Notes: generated from the letters alone by a model not told the origin. A DNA stretch of 64,000 nt from Lentisphaera araneosa HTCC2155 (GCF_000170755.1 NZ_ABCK01000013.1:62001-126000); one strand, 5' to 3'; numbered from the stretch's first letter, positions 34,541 to 44,098 are shown. Program-made: numbers and translations.

Positions 34541-35934
34541 GATAGAGTCCCGTTGTTTCTGTAAATTGGTGTTGACCAATTTTAGTTAAACAGATAGATA
34601 AACTCTTTTTGTAGCTATCCAGGTTTCATCTAATTCCATAAGAATAGCGGATGCTAATCTAAGAAGTGAAGCTTCATTTGGGAATATAGATACGGTTCTA
34701 GTTCGCCTGAGAATTTCTCGATTCTGTCTTTCAACCATATTGGTCGTTCTCAGTTTTGTCCAACAAGAACGCTCGAGATCGAATACAGAAAAGCCTTCAG
34801 GAAGTGCAGATTCCATCCATTCAGATAAATGTGAAGCCTTTTCTTCATACTTTAAGCAAGTAAGCTTTAAAAGCCTTTCAGCCTCAAGCTTTGAAGGTGC
34901 ATTAAAGATATCTCTAATATCTTGAGCTACTTCTGAGCGCATAGCTTTCTTAGGGACATAAGCACCAGCATTTTGCTGTAAGTGAAATTGACATCTCTGC
35001 CATGGGATAGAACCAAATACAGTCTTTAACGCTGCTTTTAGGCCCGAATGACTATCACTGGTAATCATCTTGAGGCCATGGAGTCCTCGAGCATTCAATG
35101 ACAGAAAAAAGTTCCTCCAATGAACTTCCGCTTCACTTAAAGAAACACTTGTTCCGAGGACTGAACGTTTTCCTGATTCATCTATTCCATAGGCAATAAG
35201 TAAAGCACAATCTCGAACAGTCTTATCTACTCTAACCTTCTCGTATCTCGCATCCACCAAAAGATAAGAATATTTACCTAAAGGACGGTTGCGCCACTTT
35301 TCTAAACTCTCATCTAGCTCAGTTACCACACGGGATACCTGTGATTTACTTACAGATAGACCACATATTTTCTCTAAAAGTTTAGTCACCTTTCTAGTCG
35401 ATGTCCCCTGAATATAACTCTCTGCCATAGCTGTCATTAAAGCTCGTTCACTTCGCAAGCCTTTCTCCAAAGAACTTGGATAAAAATCAATTTCACCTCT
35501 GACTTGAGGGATATTAAGCTTCATTGCTCCAAGTCGAGTGTTTACAGTTTTATTTTTATAGCCATTAGCATAACCCAAGCGACTTTCATTACGTTCATAT
35601 GGATCAGCTTCAAGAGAATTACTTCTCTCCACTTTCATCGCTTCATTTAATAAAACTCTCATCGCTTCAAGCATTCCGCTTTCGCCGTTTTCTGTAACTT
35701 GTTGGATCATTTCTAATAAGACGCTACTGTTTTCTTGTGTAGAGTGGTGCATAATAATTCCTTGTGGGTTGTTTTGGTACAACACCACTCTGCATCTTCT
35801 TTACCCCGAGTTACAAACAACTTCCTCAATTTCGCTCCGACGAGAAAGTTCCCATTCTCGCGAAGTCTCGGAAGCTATTCATAACTCTTAAAGTAGAGCA
35901 ATAGCAGAATTTACAGAAAATTTGGGACACTACC
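34541..35934 (-). mobile_element. IS256-family insertion sequence, copy 2
   Basis: 1394 bp, same ends as copy 1 at 18936. Flanked by a perfect 8-bp target duplication AATGAGGG (34533-34540 and 35935-35942), the size expected for IS256. A simple, probably recent insertion between nahK and the GH105 gene. Confidence 0.96.
34586..35752 (-). CDS. IS256-family (Mutator-type) DDE transposase, copy 2
   Basis: 388 aa from the ATG at 35752 behind AAGGA. Triad D167, D233, E341; residue 340 is Val (TTNMVERQNRE), the expected hydrophobic type. The codon differs from copy 1 by two adjacent bases (34734-34735). With intact ends and target duplication, this copy is the better candidate for an active element. 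Confidence 0.95.
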   Translation of the reverse strand: MHHSTQENSSVLLEMIQQVTENGESGMLEAMRVLLNEAMKVERSNSLEADPYERNESRLGYANGYKNKTVNTRLGAMKLNIPQVRGEIDFYPSSLEKGLRSERALMTAMAESYIQGTSTRKVTKLLEKICGLSVSKSQVSRVVTELDESLEKWRNRPLGKYSYLLVDARYEKVRVDKTVRDCALLIAYGIDESGKRSVLGTSVSLSEAEVHWRNFFLSLNARGLHGLKMITSDSHSGLKAALKTVFGSIPWQRCQFHLQQNAGAYVPKKAMRSEVAQDIRDIFNAPSKLEAERLLKLTCLKYEEKASHLSEWMESALPEGFSVFDLERSCWTKLRTTNMVERQNREILRRTRTVSIFPNEASLLRLASAILMELDETWIATKRVYLSV

Positions 35935-36188
35935 AATGAGGGCGTCTTCCTTAATTAGATTCTTAAAAAAACTGTCATTATATTATAGATAATGATAAAA
36001 AAACTTATCAATGAAAAACAGCTACTAGATTGTTTTTTGATGAAAAATTTCCCCTTATTTTTCCTCTTCTGAGTAAGTTTACTCCTATTTTGTAAGTTAT
36101 TTATTGTTATATTCTAGATGAATTATATTTCTAATCAGTGTGCTGGGCTGCAATCATGTCTAGTCCATATTAATTGTCGAGCTTGTTT

Positions 36189-37433
36189 ATGTTTAAAAGT
36201 CTATCATACCTAGGCCTTATGAGCCTTGTCTCACTCTGCTTTTCTTGTGCTCAAAACAAGGAAGTTAACGAGAAAACTCGTCCTGAAATGCAAGCAGAAT
36301 TATTGGCTACCATGGAAAAGTCACATGACTGGATGTGGAAAAATCGTCAGTCGGTGGTTGGTGGAAGCCGCGGTGATTGGAATTGGACCAACGCGACGTG
36401 GTTTGTGGGAAGTATGGAACTCTATAAAATCTCGAAAAACCCTGAGCTTTTACAGCAGCTAAAATCAGTCGGTCAGGGACTTAATTGGACCATTGGAGAT
36501 CGGACTCCAGGAAAAGATCATAATCTCGATTGGTATAGAGCCGAATACGCGAAATTTCAAAATACGGGTGATAAAAAGATTGTCGATGCCATGGAGACCG
36601 CAGGTAGAAAAAACACCACTTTCGCAGCTAACCACACTATCGTTCAAGTTTATGCGGATATGGCAAAAATTGAGAATAGCGACATATATCTCAAACAAAC
36701 GACGCAGGTTTTTGGTCAGCTATATAATGCGAATCTCGATGTAGATATGACAGATCATTTAGCGGTGTGTTGGAGCGGAGAATGGTCTTGGTGTGACTCA
36801 CTGTTTATGAGTCCTCCCGCCTTTGCAAAGGTCTATGCAGTTAAGGGTGACATTAGATATTTGGATTTTATGAATCGCAAGTGGTGGAAGACCCATAATC
36901 TCCTCTACGATAAACAGCAGATGCTTTTTTATCGTGATGCGACTTACTTTGACAAGAAAGAAGCCAATGGAGAAAAAGTTTTTTCTAGTTATGCGAATGC
37001 CTATGTTATGGGCGGACTCGTTCGTGTGCTCGAAGTGCTGCCAGAGGATTATCCCGACCGTGCCAAATACCTCCAGCTCTTTAAAGAAATGGCCTCAAAA
37101 GTGAGCTCATTACAAGCGGAAGATGGTTTTTGGCGTCCGAGTTTATTAGACCCCATGTCATTCCCTGCTGGCGAGAGCTCAGGTACGGGGCTTTTCTGCT
37201 ATGCCTTAGCTTGGGGAATCAATAATGGTCACTTGAATGAAAAAGTCTATAGCCCTGTGGTCAAGCGATCCATCAACGCACTTATGCGCAGTGTAAATCA
37301 AGAAGGCAAAGTGGGCTGGGTTCAGGCAATTGGTAAAGATCCAAAGAAAATTCAAGCAGGCGATACGGAAGTTTACGGCGTAGGCGCCTTCCTCCTCGCG
37401 GCTAGTGAAGTTTATAAATTACTAGGGAAGTAG
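36189..37433 (+). CDS. GH105-like unsaturated uronyl/rhamnogalacturonyl hydrolase, exported
   Basis: 414 aa from the ATG at 36189; a TTG at 36174 would add five residues before the signal peptide. The signal (SYLGLMSLVSLCFSC) ends in Cys, so a lipoprotein is possible although the lipobox is weak. The (alpha/alpha)6 barrel carries MEKSHDWMW, DRTPGKDHNLDWYRAEY, WSWCDSLFMSPPAFAKV, FYRDATYF and GEVSGTG-like motifs (here GESSGTGLFCYALAWGIN) typical of YteR/GH105. The enzyme hydrates the unsaturated sugar left by polysaccharide lyases. It lies downstream of IS256 copy 2; no ribosome site is obvious. Confidence 0.88.
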   Translation: MFKSLSYLGLMSLVSLCFSCAQNKEVNEKTRPEMQAELLATMEKSHDWMWKNRQSVVGGSRGDWNWTNATWFVGSMELYKISKNPELLQQLKSVGQGLNWTIGDRTPGKDHNLDWYRAEYAKFQNTGDKKIVDAMETAGRKNTTFAANHTIVQVYADMAKIENSDIYLKQTTQVFGQLYNANLDVDMTDHLAVCWSGEWSWCDSLFMSPPAFAKVYAVKGDIRYLDFMNRKWWKTHNLLYDKQQMLFYRDATYFDKKEANGEKVFSSYANAYVMGGLVRVLEVLPEDYPDRAKYLQLFKEMASKVSSLQAEDGFWRPSLLDPMSFPAGESSGTGLFCYALAWGINNGHLNEKVYSPVVKRSINALMRSVNQEGKVGWVQAIGKDPKKIQAGDTEVYGVGAFLLAASEVYKLLGK

Positions 37434-37470
37434 CTCTTTATGAAGAGCGATTCAGCACTCTGAGAGGCAT

Positions 37471-37866
37471 GGGAGCGCCGAGCTCCAGCTCGGCATTATT
37501 TGTCTTCCTGTACTGATATTCTCACGCAGAGGTGCTGTGACGCAGAGTTTTTCTGTGTTATTTAGTGTATTCTGTGGTTTAAATATTAACCACGAAAGAT
37601 CTCAAAAAAGCACAAAAAGTGAGGTCAAATTTGCGGTGTTCGCAATCTCAAATGGAGTGTGAGATTTGAATTCGAAATTTCTCTCGCCAAGTCGCGAAGC
37701 CCGCTAATTTTTTTTAATGGGACCGCCGAGCTCCAGCTCGGCTTTTTCCTGTCTGTAAAAAGATAAAAACATTCTCACGCAGAGTCGCTGTGACGCAGAG
37801 TTTTTTCTGTGTTATTTAGTGTGTTCTGTGGTTTAAATATTAACCACGAAAGATCACAAAAAGCAC
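37471..37866. repeat. Two tandem copies of a composite repeat (hairpin plus 95-bp block)
   Basis: Each unit has a palindrome GCCGAGCT-CC-AGCTCGGC (37477-37494; 37725-37742) followed by a 95-bp block (37519-37613 and 37772-37866). The blocks begin TTCTCACGCAGAG, contain GTGACGCAGAG and GTGGTT..AACCAC, and end CACGAAAGATC...AAAAGCAC. The blocks differ at only a few positions. The remaining sequence to 38201 is AT-rich without a credible gene. Confidence 0.85.
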
Positions 37867-38201
37867 GAAAGAAGAGAGTCAAAATGTGGTACATGAAAAT
37901 CAAATGGTGTGCTAGATTTAAGTCTTGTATATATCGGGCCCAGATATGCAAATTTGCGGAGCTTACCGAAATAGTTGATTTTTGTTAAAAGCATGATTTT
38001 TAATCATTAGAGCCAACTATAAGATCATTATTGAGATCATCGTAAATTAATAATTTTATAGGTGTCATTATTTGATGAATTGTATACATCTTTTTTAGTC
38101 TAAAGTAAGATATGCCATATGATGGAAAGAATAAGTATGGACAGTAAGCTAATTAAAACATCAAAGATTCGAAAATGATCAAATAAATTTCTAGTTCAAT
38201 T

Positions 38202-39212
38202 ATGAATAATTTTTTAAAGCAATTAAAAGAACTTTTGCCAAAAGCACATAATCGCTTAGCATTTGCCACAGTTTATGGAGGGTTGACTTTAGCGGCAAGT
38301 CCCCCTTTTATTGAGCAAATAGTATCAGCTATTTTTAAAAAGACCATTGATTTGTCAATTACAGACTATGATCAGTATGTAGGGATTTGTTTTGTTGTTG
38401 TTGGTTTATTCTATCACATCATTATTACAAATATCATTACTAAAATGCAAATGGAAGAGGGGAGTAAAACTTCAAATACCACACACCAATTGAATATTAT
38501 AATCTCCTTTAAAGTAATTAAGTTTTATGATTTAGATCTAAAATTAATAACTGGAGATACAGACAAAGACCGTCTACGAATTTTGACAGTTGGAAATAGC
38601 TTCTTTATTGATTATAAAAATGGAGAATTATTATGCCATGCTAAAGATCAAGAACCTATTAAAGTTACTATAGACGAAACTTCATATACTGTTATTCCTC
38701 TTAAAATCGAATTTTATCCTCAAAAAACGGTATTTAGCTACACTATTAATAATAGAGATTATAAAATTGAATCTGAAGAGAAATCTATTTTTAATTTGAA
38801 ATCCGATAAGATTATTATCGGATCAAGTGAAAACTTTTATGGTGAGTTTGGTGTAAAAGCAATTTTATTATCGTCTGGGGAATTCAGTGCAACAGAATTA
38901 GCTAATTGTGTCTATAAGTTAGAAAATATTTCTGCGGACTTGAGCGACCCCCTCAATTTCACAATACAGACATATTTAACATATAACCACGATTATAAGT
39001 CGTTTATTCAAACGACTCTAATGAATCAACCATCATGTAACACCACTCATCATGTAAATGCTATAGATTGGGTGTGTGATGATTTTCCTGAATTTGAAAT
39101 AGGCTTTCTAGCAAAGACTGTACATATAACTGGATTAAATGGATTTTGGGGGAGCTATAAATCCATTTTTAAAGAAAAAATCAAAGAAAGAAAAACTGAG
39201 CATAGTGATTGA
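38202..39212 (+). CDS. Orphan protein with two N-terminal membrane segments
   Basis: 336 aa, not recognised. Two hydrophobic segments near 22-45 and 60-82 (FATVYGGLTLAASPP; GICFVVVGLFYHIIITNII) anchor a soluble beta-rich domain (VIPLKIEFYPQKTVFSYTINNRD, IIIGSSENFYGEFGVKAILL) that could be lectin/LamG-like; the C-terminal part has DWVCDDFPEFEIGF. Very AT-rich codons compared with neighbours suggest transfer. It lies between repeat-laden gaps and has no partner gene on the same transcript. Confidence 0.65.
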   Translation: MNNFLKQLKELLPKAHNRLAFATVYGGLTLAASPPFIEQIVSAIFKKTIDLSITDYDQYVGICFVVVGLFYHIIITNIITKMQMEEGSKTSNTTHQLNIIISFKVIKFYDLDLKLITGDTDKDRLRILTVGNSFFIDYKNGELLCHAKDQEPIKVTIDETSYTVIPLKIEFYPQKTVFSYTINNRDYKIESEEKSIFNLKSDKIIIGSSENFYGEFGVKAILLSSGEFSATELANCVYKLENISADLSDPLNFTIQTYLTYNHDYKSFIQTTLMNQPSCNTTHHVNAIDWVCDDFPEFEIGFLAKTVHITGLNGFWGSYKSIFKEKIKERKTEHSD

Positions 39213-39329
39213 TTATGTATTCAATAAGACGCTACTTCAGATTAGCGGATATACTGCTGATACTTGAATTTCCTTATATCTTCCTAGTAGTTACCATCCG
39301 CCCGTATGGCAATACCTCCCCGCTGGAGT

Positions 39330-39469
39330 GAGGCGATACCCCCCCCCCTGTTTTAATTAGAAGTGTTGGGACTCCGTCCCCATCCCTGCAAGGTGTGCCC
39401 ACCTTGAGAGGCGGATAAAGTGCTGCCACAGGAACTTACTCTGAGATCTAGGATTCATTTTCCTAGATC
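39330..39469. repeat. Hairpin-rich intergenic block
   Basis: Contains a C10 homopolymer near 39340, GGGAC-tcc-GTCCC near 39373, a CCCTGCAAGG...CCTTGA phrase like the one at 5836, and GATCTAGGA/TCCTAGATC (39445-39469, 9-bp perfect stem). The last hairpin directly follows the stop codon of the DUF1826 remnant on the minus strand and could be its terminator. Confidence 0.6.
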
Positions 39470-39525
39470 ATGAATAATCCATGACGAAGACAAGACGATA
39501 AGTGTTAAGGTGAAGATTCATAAAA
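39470..39525 (-). pseudogene. 3' remnant of a DUF1826 gene
   Basis: On the minus strand this reads HLNTYRLVFVMDYS-stop, almost the same as the end of the DUF1826 protein at 42154 (HLNTYRLVFVMDY). The 31 bases at 39473-39503 are identical to 42156-42186; further upstream, differences fall in a coding-like way, so this is the tail of a diverged paralogue. The rest of the gene is gone. Confidence 0.7.
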
Positions 39526-39692
39526 TTATTGACTTAAGAAAGTTGCTGTATCATAAACATTTATTTAAGATAAAATTGTTCAAAATTAATTAATTATACA
39601 GGAAAACGTTCATATTGATCGTTTTTAGTTTTGAATGAGATATTTATGTTTTATATTCCTTCACTACTCATAAACCTTGGAGGTATTTTAGC

Positions 39693-40250
39693 ATGTATGG
39701 TATTATAAATAGGTTCTTTAAAGATTTTTTTCAGCAAAACTTTGGAGAAGATGAGTGGTCGAAAATCGCTAAAATATTAGATATTGAAAAATTATACTTC
39801 ATGGGAATGAAGCAATACCCCGATCAAATAACATACGGAATTGTATCAGTAGCGTCTGAAAAGCTTGAGATTGATCAAGAAAAGATTCTCTATCTTGCAG
39901 GAACAAAGTGGGTAGATTTTATTTTAGAAACTGAGTTTAATTATGTGTTTAAAGTCTTTGGAGATAATCTTTTTGACTTCATGAAAAATCTTGATAATTT
40001 ACACTTTAACGTGACAAATGTTATCCCAGGGATTAAACCTCCATCCTTTAAATGTACCAATGTAACACAAGACACTTTGTATCTACATTATTATTCTGAT
40101 AGACCTGGACTCGATTCATTTGTAGAGGGTTTGATAATGGGCTTAGCGACTTTTTTCAACAAAAAAATTTCTATTACGTTACAAAATTCAAAAGATGAAA
40201 ACAACGATCATTCTATTTTTTTCGTTGTCATATTAGGTGATCGTACGTGA
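39693..40250 (+). CDS. H-NOX haem nitric-oxide/oxygen sensor protein
   Basis: 185 aa, the usual size of stand-alone H-NOX proteins. MYGIINRFFKDFF and FGEDEW open the domain. H104 in NLDNLHFNV aligns with the proximal haem ligand of soluble guanylate cyclase (His105). PPSFKC and Y133-x-S135-x-R137 (YYSDR) bind the haem propionates. It binds NO (some members O2) and changes the activity of a partner kinase. The next gene, 26 bases on, encodes a kinase with an HNOBA-like domain, so the pair forms a gas-sensing two-component system in the cytosol. Confidence 0.95.
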   Translation: MYGIINRFFKDFFQQNFGEDEWSKIAKILDIEKLYFMGMKQYPDQITYGIVSVASEKLEIDQEKILYLAGTKWVDFILETEFNYVFKVFGDNLFDFMKNLDNLHFNVTNVIPGIKPPSFKCTNVTQDTLYLHYYSDRPGLDSFVEGLIMGLATFFNKKISITLQNSKDENNDHSIFFVVILGDRT

Positions 40251-40276
40251 AAATGAATTCTAAAGGGCAATAAATT

Positions 40277-42052
40277 TTGAGCAATAATAAAATAAATTTA
40301 AATCCCAATACCTTTGATAAGGTATTTCCATTTCATATTGCTTGGGATGAGAATATGCTTATTTTTCAAGCTGGCTCAATAATAAATCAATTTCTACCTG
40401 AAACAGGGGATAAGTATATTGGTGATCTTTTTGAAATAAAAACTCCCAAAATACAGTTTAATTTAGATGAGCTTTTTGAACAATTAGATAGAACTTTTGT
40501 TTTAGAATCAATAGATAATAACCTCTTATCCTTAAAGGGACAAATTATCTATCAAGAGAGTGATGAACTCTTTATTTTTCTATGTAACCCAATCATTTCC
40601 AAAATGGATTCCCTAGTTGAACTAGGTTTAAACTTACATAATCTTCCAATGCATAATTTCTTGGCTGATTTTATTTTCTTACTTAATACAAAAGACTCAC
40701 TATTAACAGATGCCAACCATTTAAATCAACGATTAAAAGAGGCAGACACGAAATTAAAACAAAGTAATTTACTTTTAGAAGCCAAAGTTAAAGAGCGCAC
40801 TCATAATTTGAGGATTAGAGAAGAAGAATTGAGAGATGAAATTTCGGTTCGAAAGGATGCAGAAAAAGAGTTGATTGCGATGAAGTTAAGAGCTGAAGAT
40901 GCAAGTAAAGCAAAGTCGCAATTTTTAGCTAATATGAGTCACGAGATTAGGACTCCCTTAGGTGCAATTATGGGATTTAATGAAATTCTCCTAGAAAATA
41001 GTAAGTCACTAGAATTACCGGATTACTACCCACTTTATTTAAATTATATTGACAACAGTTTACAATACCTTCTTAAGGTCATTAATAATATTTTAGATAT
41101 TTCAAAAATTGAGGAACGTAAATTCAAACTGAAAGTCGAAGATGTTGATTTAGAAAAGTTTTTTAAAAATATTGTCTATACTTATAAGCATTTAGCAGAA
41201 GAAAAAAAGATCAATTTTATATACAAAAATACAGAATTGATCGCTAAATACGTCAAAATTGACCCAGTCAAACTCCAACAAGTGATTATTAATTTATTAG
41301 ATAATGCCTTTAAATTTACACCTGTTAATAAATTAGTAGAAATGACGGTAAAAACCGATGATCAAAAATTGATAATACTTGTTAGAGATGAGGGTATTGG
41401 GATTCCTAAAGAATATCAAGAAACAATTTTTAAAGTTTTTGAACAAGTGGATGATTCAAATACAAGAAGTTATCAAGGCACTGGTTTGGGACTTTCTATT
41501 TCTAAGAAATTCATAGAATTAATGGGAGGCATTATATCTTTAGAAAGTGGTATAAATCAGGGGAGTATGTTTTCAATTAACTTACCTCTTAAGGAGGGCG
41601 AAGACTTAGCAAAGATTGAAAAGACTAAGCATGGAAAAGTTCAATTTTCATCAGATACTAGAATATTGCTGGTAGAAGACAATTTAATAAATCAAAAGTT
41701 GATTAGTACAATTTTAGGTGGCTTTAATTTATCAATTGATATCGCAAACAATGGCTTAGAGGGCGTTGATTCTGCATTACGAATGGCAGAAAGTGGCACA
41801 CCACCGGACTTGATTATGATGGATTTACAAATGCCTGTGATGGGAGGTGTTGAAGCTATTATAAATATCAAAAAAAATGCTTTGACTAAGAATATACCCA
41901 TCATTGTAATGTCTGCAGATGCCTTTACAGATCAACAGTCGAAGGTTAAGACGATCGGCATAGAATACTATATCACAAAACCTATTAAGGTTGACTTTTT
42001 ACTTGATGTATTAAAGCATTACCTTGAGTATAGCTACTGTCCCGATGAATAA
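40277..42052 (+). CDS. HNOBA-type hybrid histidine kinase with receiver domain (H-NOX partner)
   Basis: 591 aa; TTG start at 40277 (AGGG 9 bases upstream, in-frame stop just before). N-terminal HNOBA domain (FPFHIAWDENMLIFQAGSII, about 15-150), coiled coil (150-215), HisKA with H222 in SHEIRTPLG, ATPase domain with NLLDNAFKF, DEGIGIP and GTGLGLSI, and a C-terminal receiver (VEDNLINQKL) with D516 in MMDLQMPVMGG. No membrane segment. H-NOX-kinase pairs elsewhere control biofilm and motility by phosphorelay. No separate response regulator or output gene follows, so the phosphate must pass to one elsewhere. Confidence 0.95.
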   Translation: MSNNKINLNPNTFDKVFPFHIAWDENMLIFQAGSIINQFLPETGDKYIGDLFEIKTPKIQFNLDELFEQLDRTFVLESIDNNLLSLKGQIIYQESDELFIFLCNPIISKMDSLVELGLNLHNLPMHNFLADFIFLLNTKDSLLTDANHLNQRLKEADTKLKQSNLLLEAKVKERTHNLRIREEELRDEISVRKDAEKELIAMKLRAEDASKAKSQFLANMSHEIRTPLGAIMGFNEILLENSKSLELPDYYPLYLNYIDNSLQYLLKVINNILDISKIEERKFKLKVEDVDLEKFFKNIVYTYKHLAEEKKINFIYKNTELIAKYVKIDPVKLQQVIINLLDNAFKFTPVNKLVEMTVKTDDQKLIILVRDEGIGIPKEYQETIFKVFEQVDDSNTRSYQGTGLGLSISKKFIELMGGIISLESGINQGSMFSINLPLKEGEDLAKIEKTKHGKVQFSSDTRILLVEDNLINQKLISTILGGFNLSIDIANNGLEGVDSALRMAESGTPPDLIMMDLQMPVMGGVEAIINIKKNALTKNIPIIVMSADAFTDQQSKVKTIGIEYYITKPIKVDFLLDVLKHYLEYSYCPDE

Positions 42053-42153
42053 GAACTGAGCTACTACTTTTAAACATCAGAGTCTATCAGTCTATTTACT
42101 ACAGCTTTGGGCACAGATTTTTCTAACAAAAATCTTATCTTTAAATTAGATTA

Positions 42154-42732
42154 TTAATAATCCATGACGAAGACAAGACGATAAGTATTGAGATGAGAGA
42201 TCTTAGGTGATTTGTGGACAATCTTGGAACTGCGTCCACGGTGCTTAAGGCCTTTGAGCAAGATGGTCTCACCAGTTTTGACTTGTAGGACTTCATTGGA
42301 TTTTGACATGAGCTTATATTCTGTGCCAGGTCCAATTAAAGTAGTGATTGAACGAGTATATAGGTTGTCGATGTGAAATTTTCTACAGCTATCGGTATAA
42401 ACGAGATCCATACGACAGTGCAGGTAGTTAAGCTTAAAGCGCTTGATCAGTTGTGCCGCCAAATCTTGTAATTGTTCAGCAACCGAAAGGTCCGAGAAGC
42501 CCAAGGCCAAAAGTGATTGTTCGGCAAATTCTTTGACTTCACTAATGGAACGGATGGTCTTTCTATAACTTCTTTCCGCTTTTTGAGGATCGTCTGGAAA
42601 GAGGGCGTCAAGTTTGCTTGAAGATGTCTTAAGTTCTGAATCTGGAGCCTGTCTAAAGCTAATAGCTGGAAGTTGAATATTACTAGGCATCACTTCGTAA
42701 CCCTTTTTCCAAGTTTCCTGTGTACTCTGCAT
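42154..42732 (-). CDS. DUF1826 protein (metal-homeostasis neighbour)
   Basis: 192 aa from the ATG at 42732, which has AAGGGAG upstream; a longer start at 42780 lacks one. The DUF1826 core includes FKLNYLHCRMDLVYTDSCRKFHIDN, RSITTLIGPGTEYKL and KTGETILLKGLKHRG. The function is unknown; the domain is often found beside COG0523 GTPases in zinc-regulated operons, as here (gene ends 44 bases upstream). Conserved Cys and His residues (HC, C-x3-FHID) suggest metal binding (inference). Confidence 0.9.
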   Translation of the reverse strand: MQSTQETWKKGYEVMPSNIQLPAISFRQAPDSELKTSSSKLDALFPDDPQKAERSYRKTIRSISEVKEFAEQSLLALGFSDLSVAEQLQDLAAQLIKRFKLNYLHCRMDLVYTDSCRKFHIDNLYTRSITTLIGPGTEYKLMSKSNEVLQVKTGETILLKGLKHRGRSSKIVHKSPKISHLNTYRLVFVMDY

Positions 42733-42776
42733 AATTAACTCCCTTGAATAAATTTTAGTTTCATTCTTCCATTGCC

Positions 42777-44006
42777 TCAATGAGTTTCAGCTAACTCAGG
42801 ACTCTCTTCCTCAGCCATTTGTAAGTCAATTTCAAAAGGGCTCTCGAAAGTGGACCAGTACTCGGGGCCTTGAGCAAATTCTTCATCACTTAATAGGCTT
42901 TGATCGAGTTTTGCGATGATTTCTTCTTTCTTTAAATCGATGCCGATAAAAACTAATTCCTGTTTGCGGTCCCCGTAGATACCATCGAAAGTTTCTTCCA
43001 TATAGTCCGCATATTCACTTTCAAGTGAAGGATCTTCTTTAATCGCTGCGGCTAACCATTTACCTTCCACCGCGTAACTCAGTAACTCACCCGCTTGCTG
43101 AAAACTAAGGGCATAATCATTGACACTGGCTAACCAAAAGGAGCCTTTTGAACGGATGATACCGTTGAGGTTGTCATTTACGAGATCAAAAAACTTTTGT
43201 GGGTGGAAAGGGCGGTTACTTTTATAGCAAAATGAAGAGATATTAAACTCATCGGATTCACTGCTTTCCTCACCAATGAGGGTTTTAAGCCATAGTGGAG
43301 ACTGAGAAGCTTTTTCGAAATCAAATAAACCTGTATTAATAATTTCTTTGAGATCAACTTTGCTATGATTTGTTTTGATGATTTTGGCGCTGGCATTTAA
43401 AGAGCGAATGATTTGTTCAGTTTTATAGACACAGGATGAAAAACATTCGTCAATTTTGTTCATGATAATGACATCTGCAAACTCAATTTGATCCACCAAG
43501 AGGGCAGAGATTGGGCGCTCATCTTCTTCAGATAAAAACTCTTCTCGGTCAGTAAGAATTTCGGTCGATTTAAAGTCTTTAGAAAAATTAAAAGTATCCA
43601 CCACAGTCACCATGGTGTCGAGTTGAGCGAGGTCTTTGAGGGTAAAGCCATCTTCATCGACAAAGTCAAAAGTTTCGGCCACTGGCATCGGCTCAGAAAT
43701 ACCTGTGGATTCAATGATCAGATAATCAAAGCGATCCTCTTTAGCTAAACGCTGAATTTCTTCCAGTAAATCTTCACGCAGAGTGCAGCAAATACAGCCA
43801 TTAGAAAGCTCCACCAACTTCTCGTCTTTTTGGGAAAGGGCATCACCATTTTTGCGAATGAGTTTGGAGTCAATATTGATTTCAGACATATCATTGACAA
43901 TGAGAGCCACTTTCAGCCCTTCTTTATTGTTGAGGATATGATTGAGTAAAGTAGTTTTTCCCGAACCTAAAAAACCGGATAAAACTGTTACGGGTAATTT
44001 TTTCAT
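42777..44006 (-). CDS. COG0523 (CobW/ZigA-like) GTPase metal chaperone
   Basis: 409 aa. P-loop SGFLGSGKTTLL near the N-terminus, the hallmark metal motif GCICCTLR (CxCC), IIESTGISEP and NKID for the G-domain; the C-terminal CobW_C domain begins near 255 (FCYKSNRPFHPQKFF). Members of the ZigA/YciC subgroup use GTP to deliver zinc to enzymes under zinc shortage. Two copies of one palindrome upstream (44032, 44099) are probable operator sites. Followed by DUF1826, probably one transcript. Confidence 0.93.
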   Translation of the reverse strand: MKKLPVTVLSGFLGSGKTTLLNHILNNKEGLKVALIVNDMSEINIDSKLIRKNGDALSQKDEKLVELSNGCICCTLREDLLEEIQRLAKEDRFDYLIIESTGISEPMPVAETFDFVDEDGFTLKDLAQLDTMVTVVDTFNFSKDFKSTEILTDREEFLSEEDERPISALLVDQIEFADVIIMNKIDECFSSCVYKTEQIIRSLNASAKIIKTNHSKVDLKEIINTGLFDFEKASQSPLWLKTLIGEESSESDEFNISSFCYKSNRPFHPQKFFDLVNDNLNGIIRSKGSFWLASVNDYALSFQQAGELLSYAVEGKWLAAAIKEDPSLESEYADYMEETFDGIYGDRKQELVFIGIDLKKEEIIAKLDQSLLSDEEFAQGPEYWSTFESPFEIDLQMAEEESPELAETH

Positions 44007-44031
44007 GATGCTGAACCTTTAAGAAAATAAA

Positions 44032-44055
44032 TTATTGATAATGAGTTATCAATAA
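44032..44055. promoter_or_regulatory. Palindromic operator, site 1 (Zur/Fur-like)
   Basis: Half-sites TTATTGATAA and TTATCAATAA, perfect inverted copies, separated by TGAG; 25 bases before the COG0523 start codon, where binding would block transcription. Zinc-dependent Zur control is the natural reading for this gene family. Confidence 0.75.
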
Positions 44056-44098
44056 CAGTGGTCCAATCATCAGTATTTTGCAAATCACTTGCATAAAA

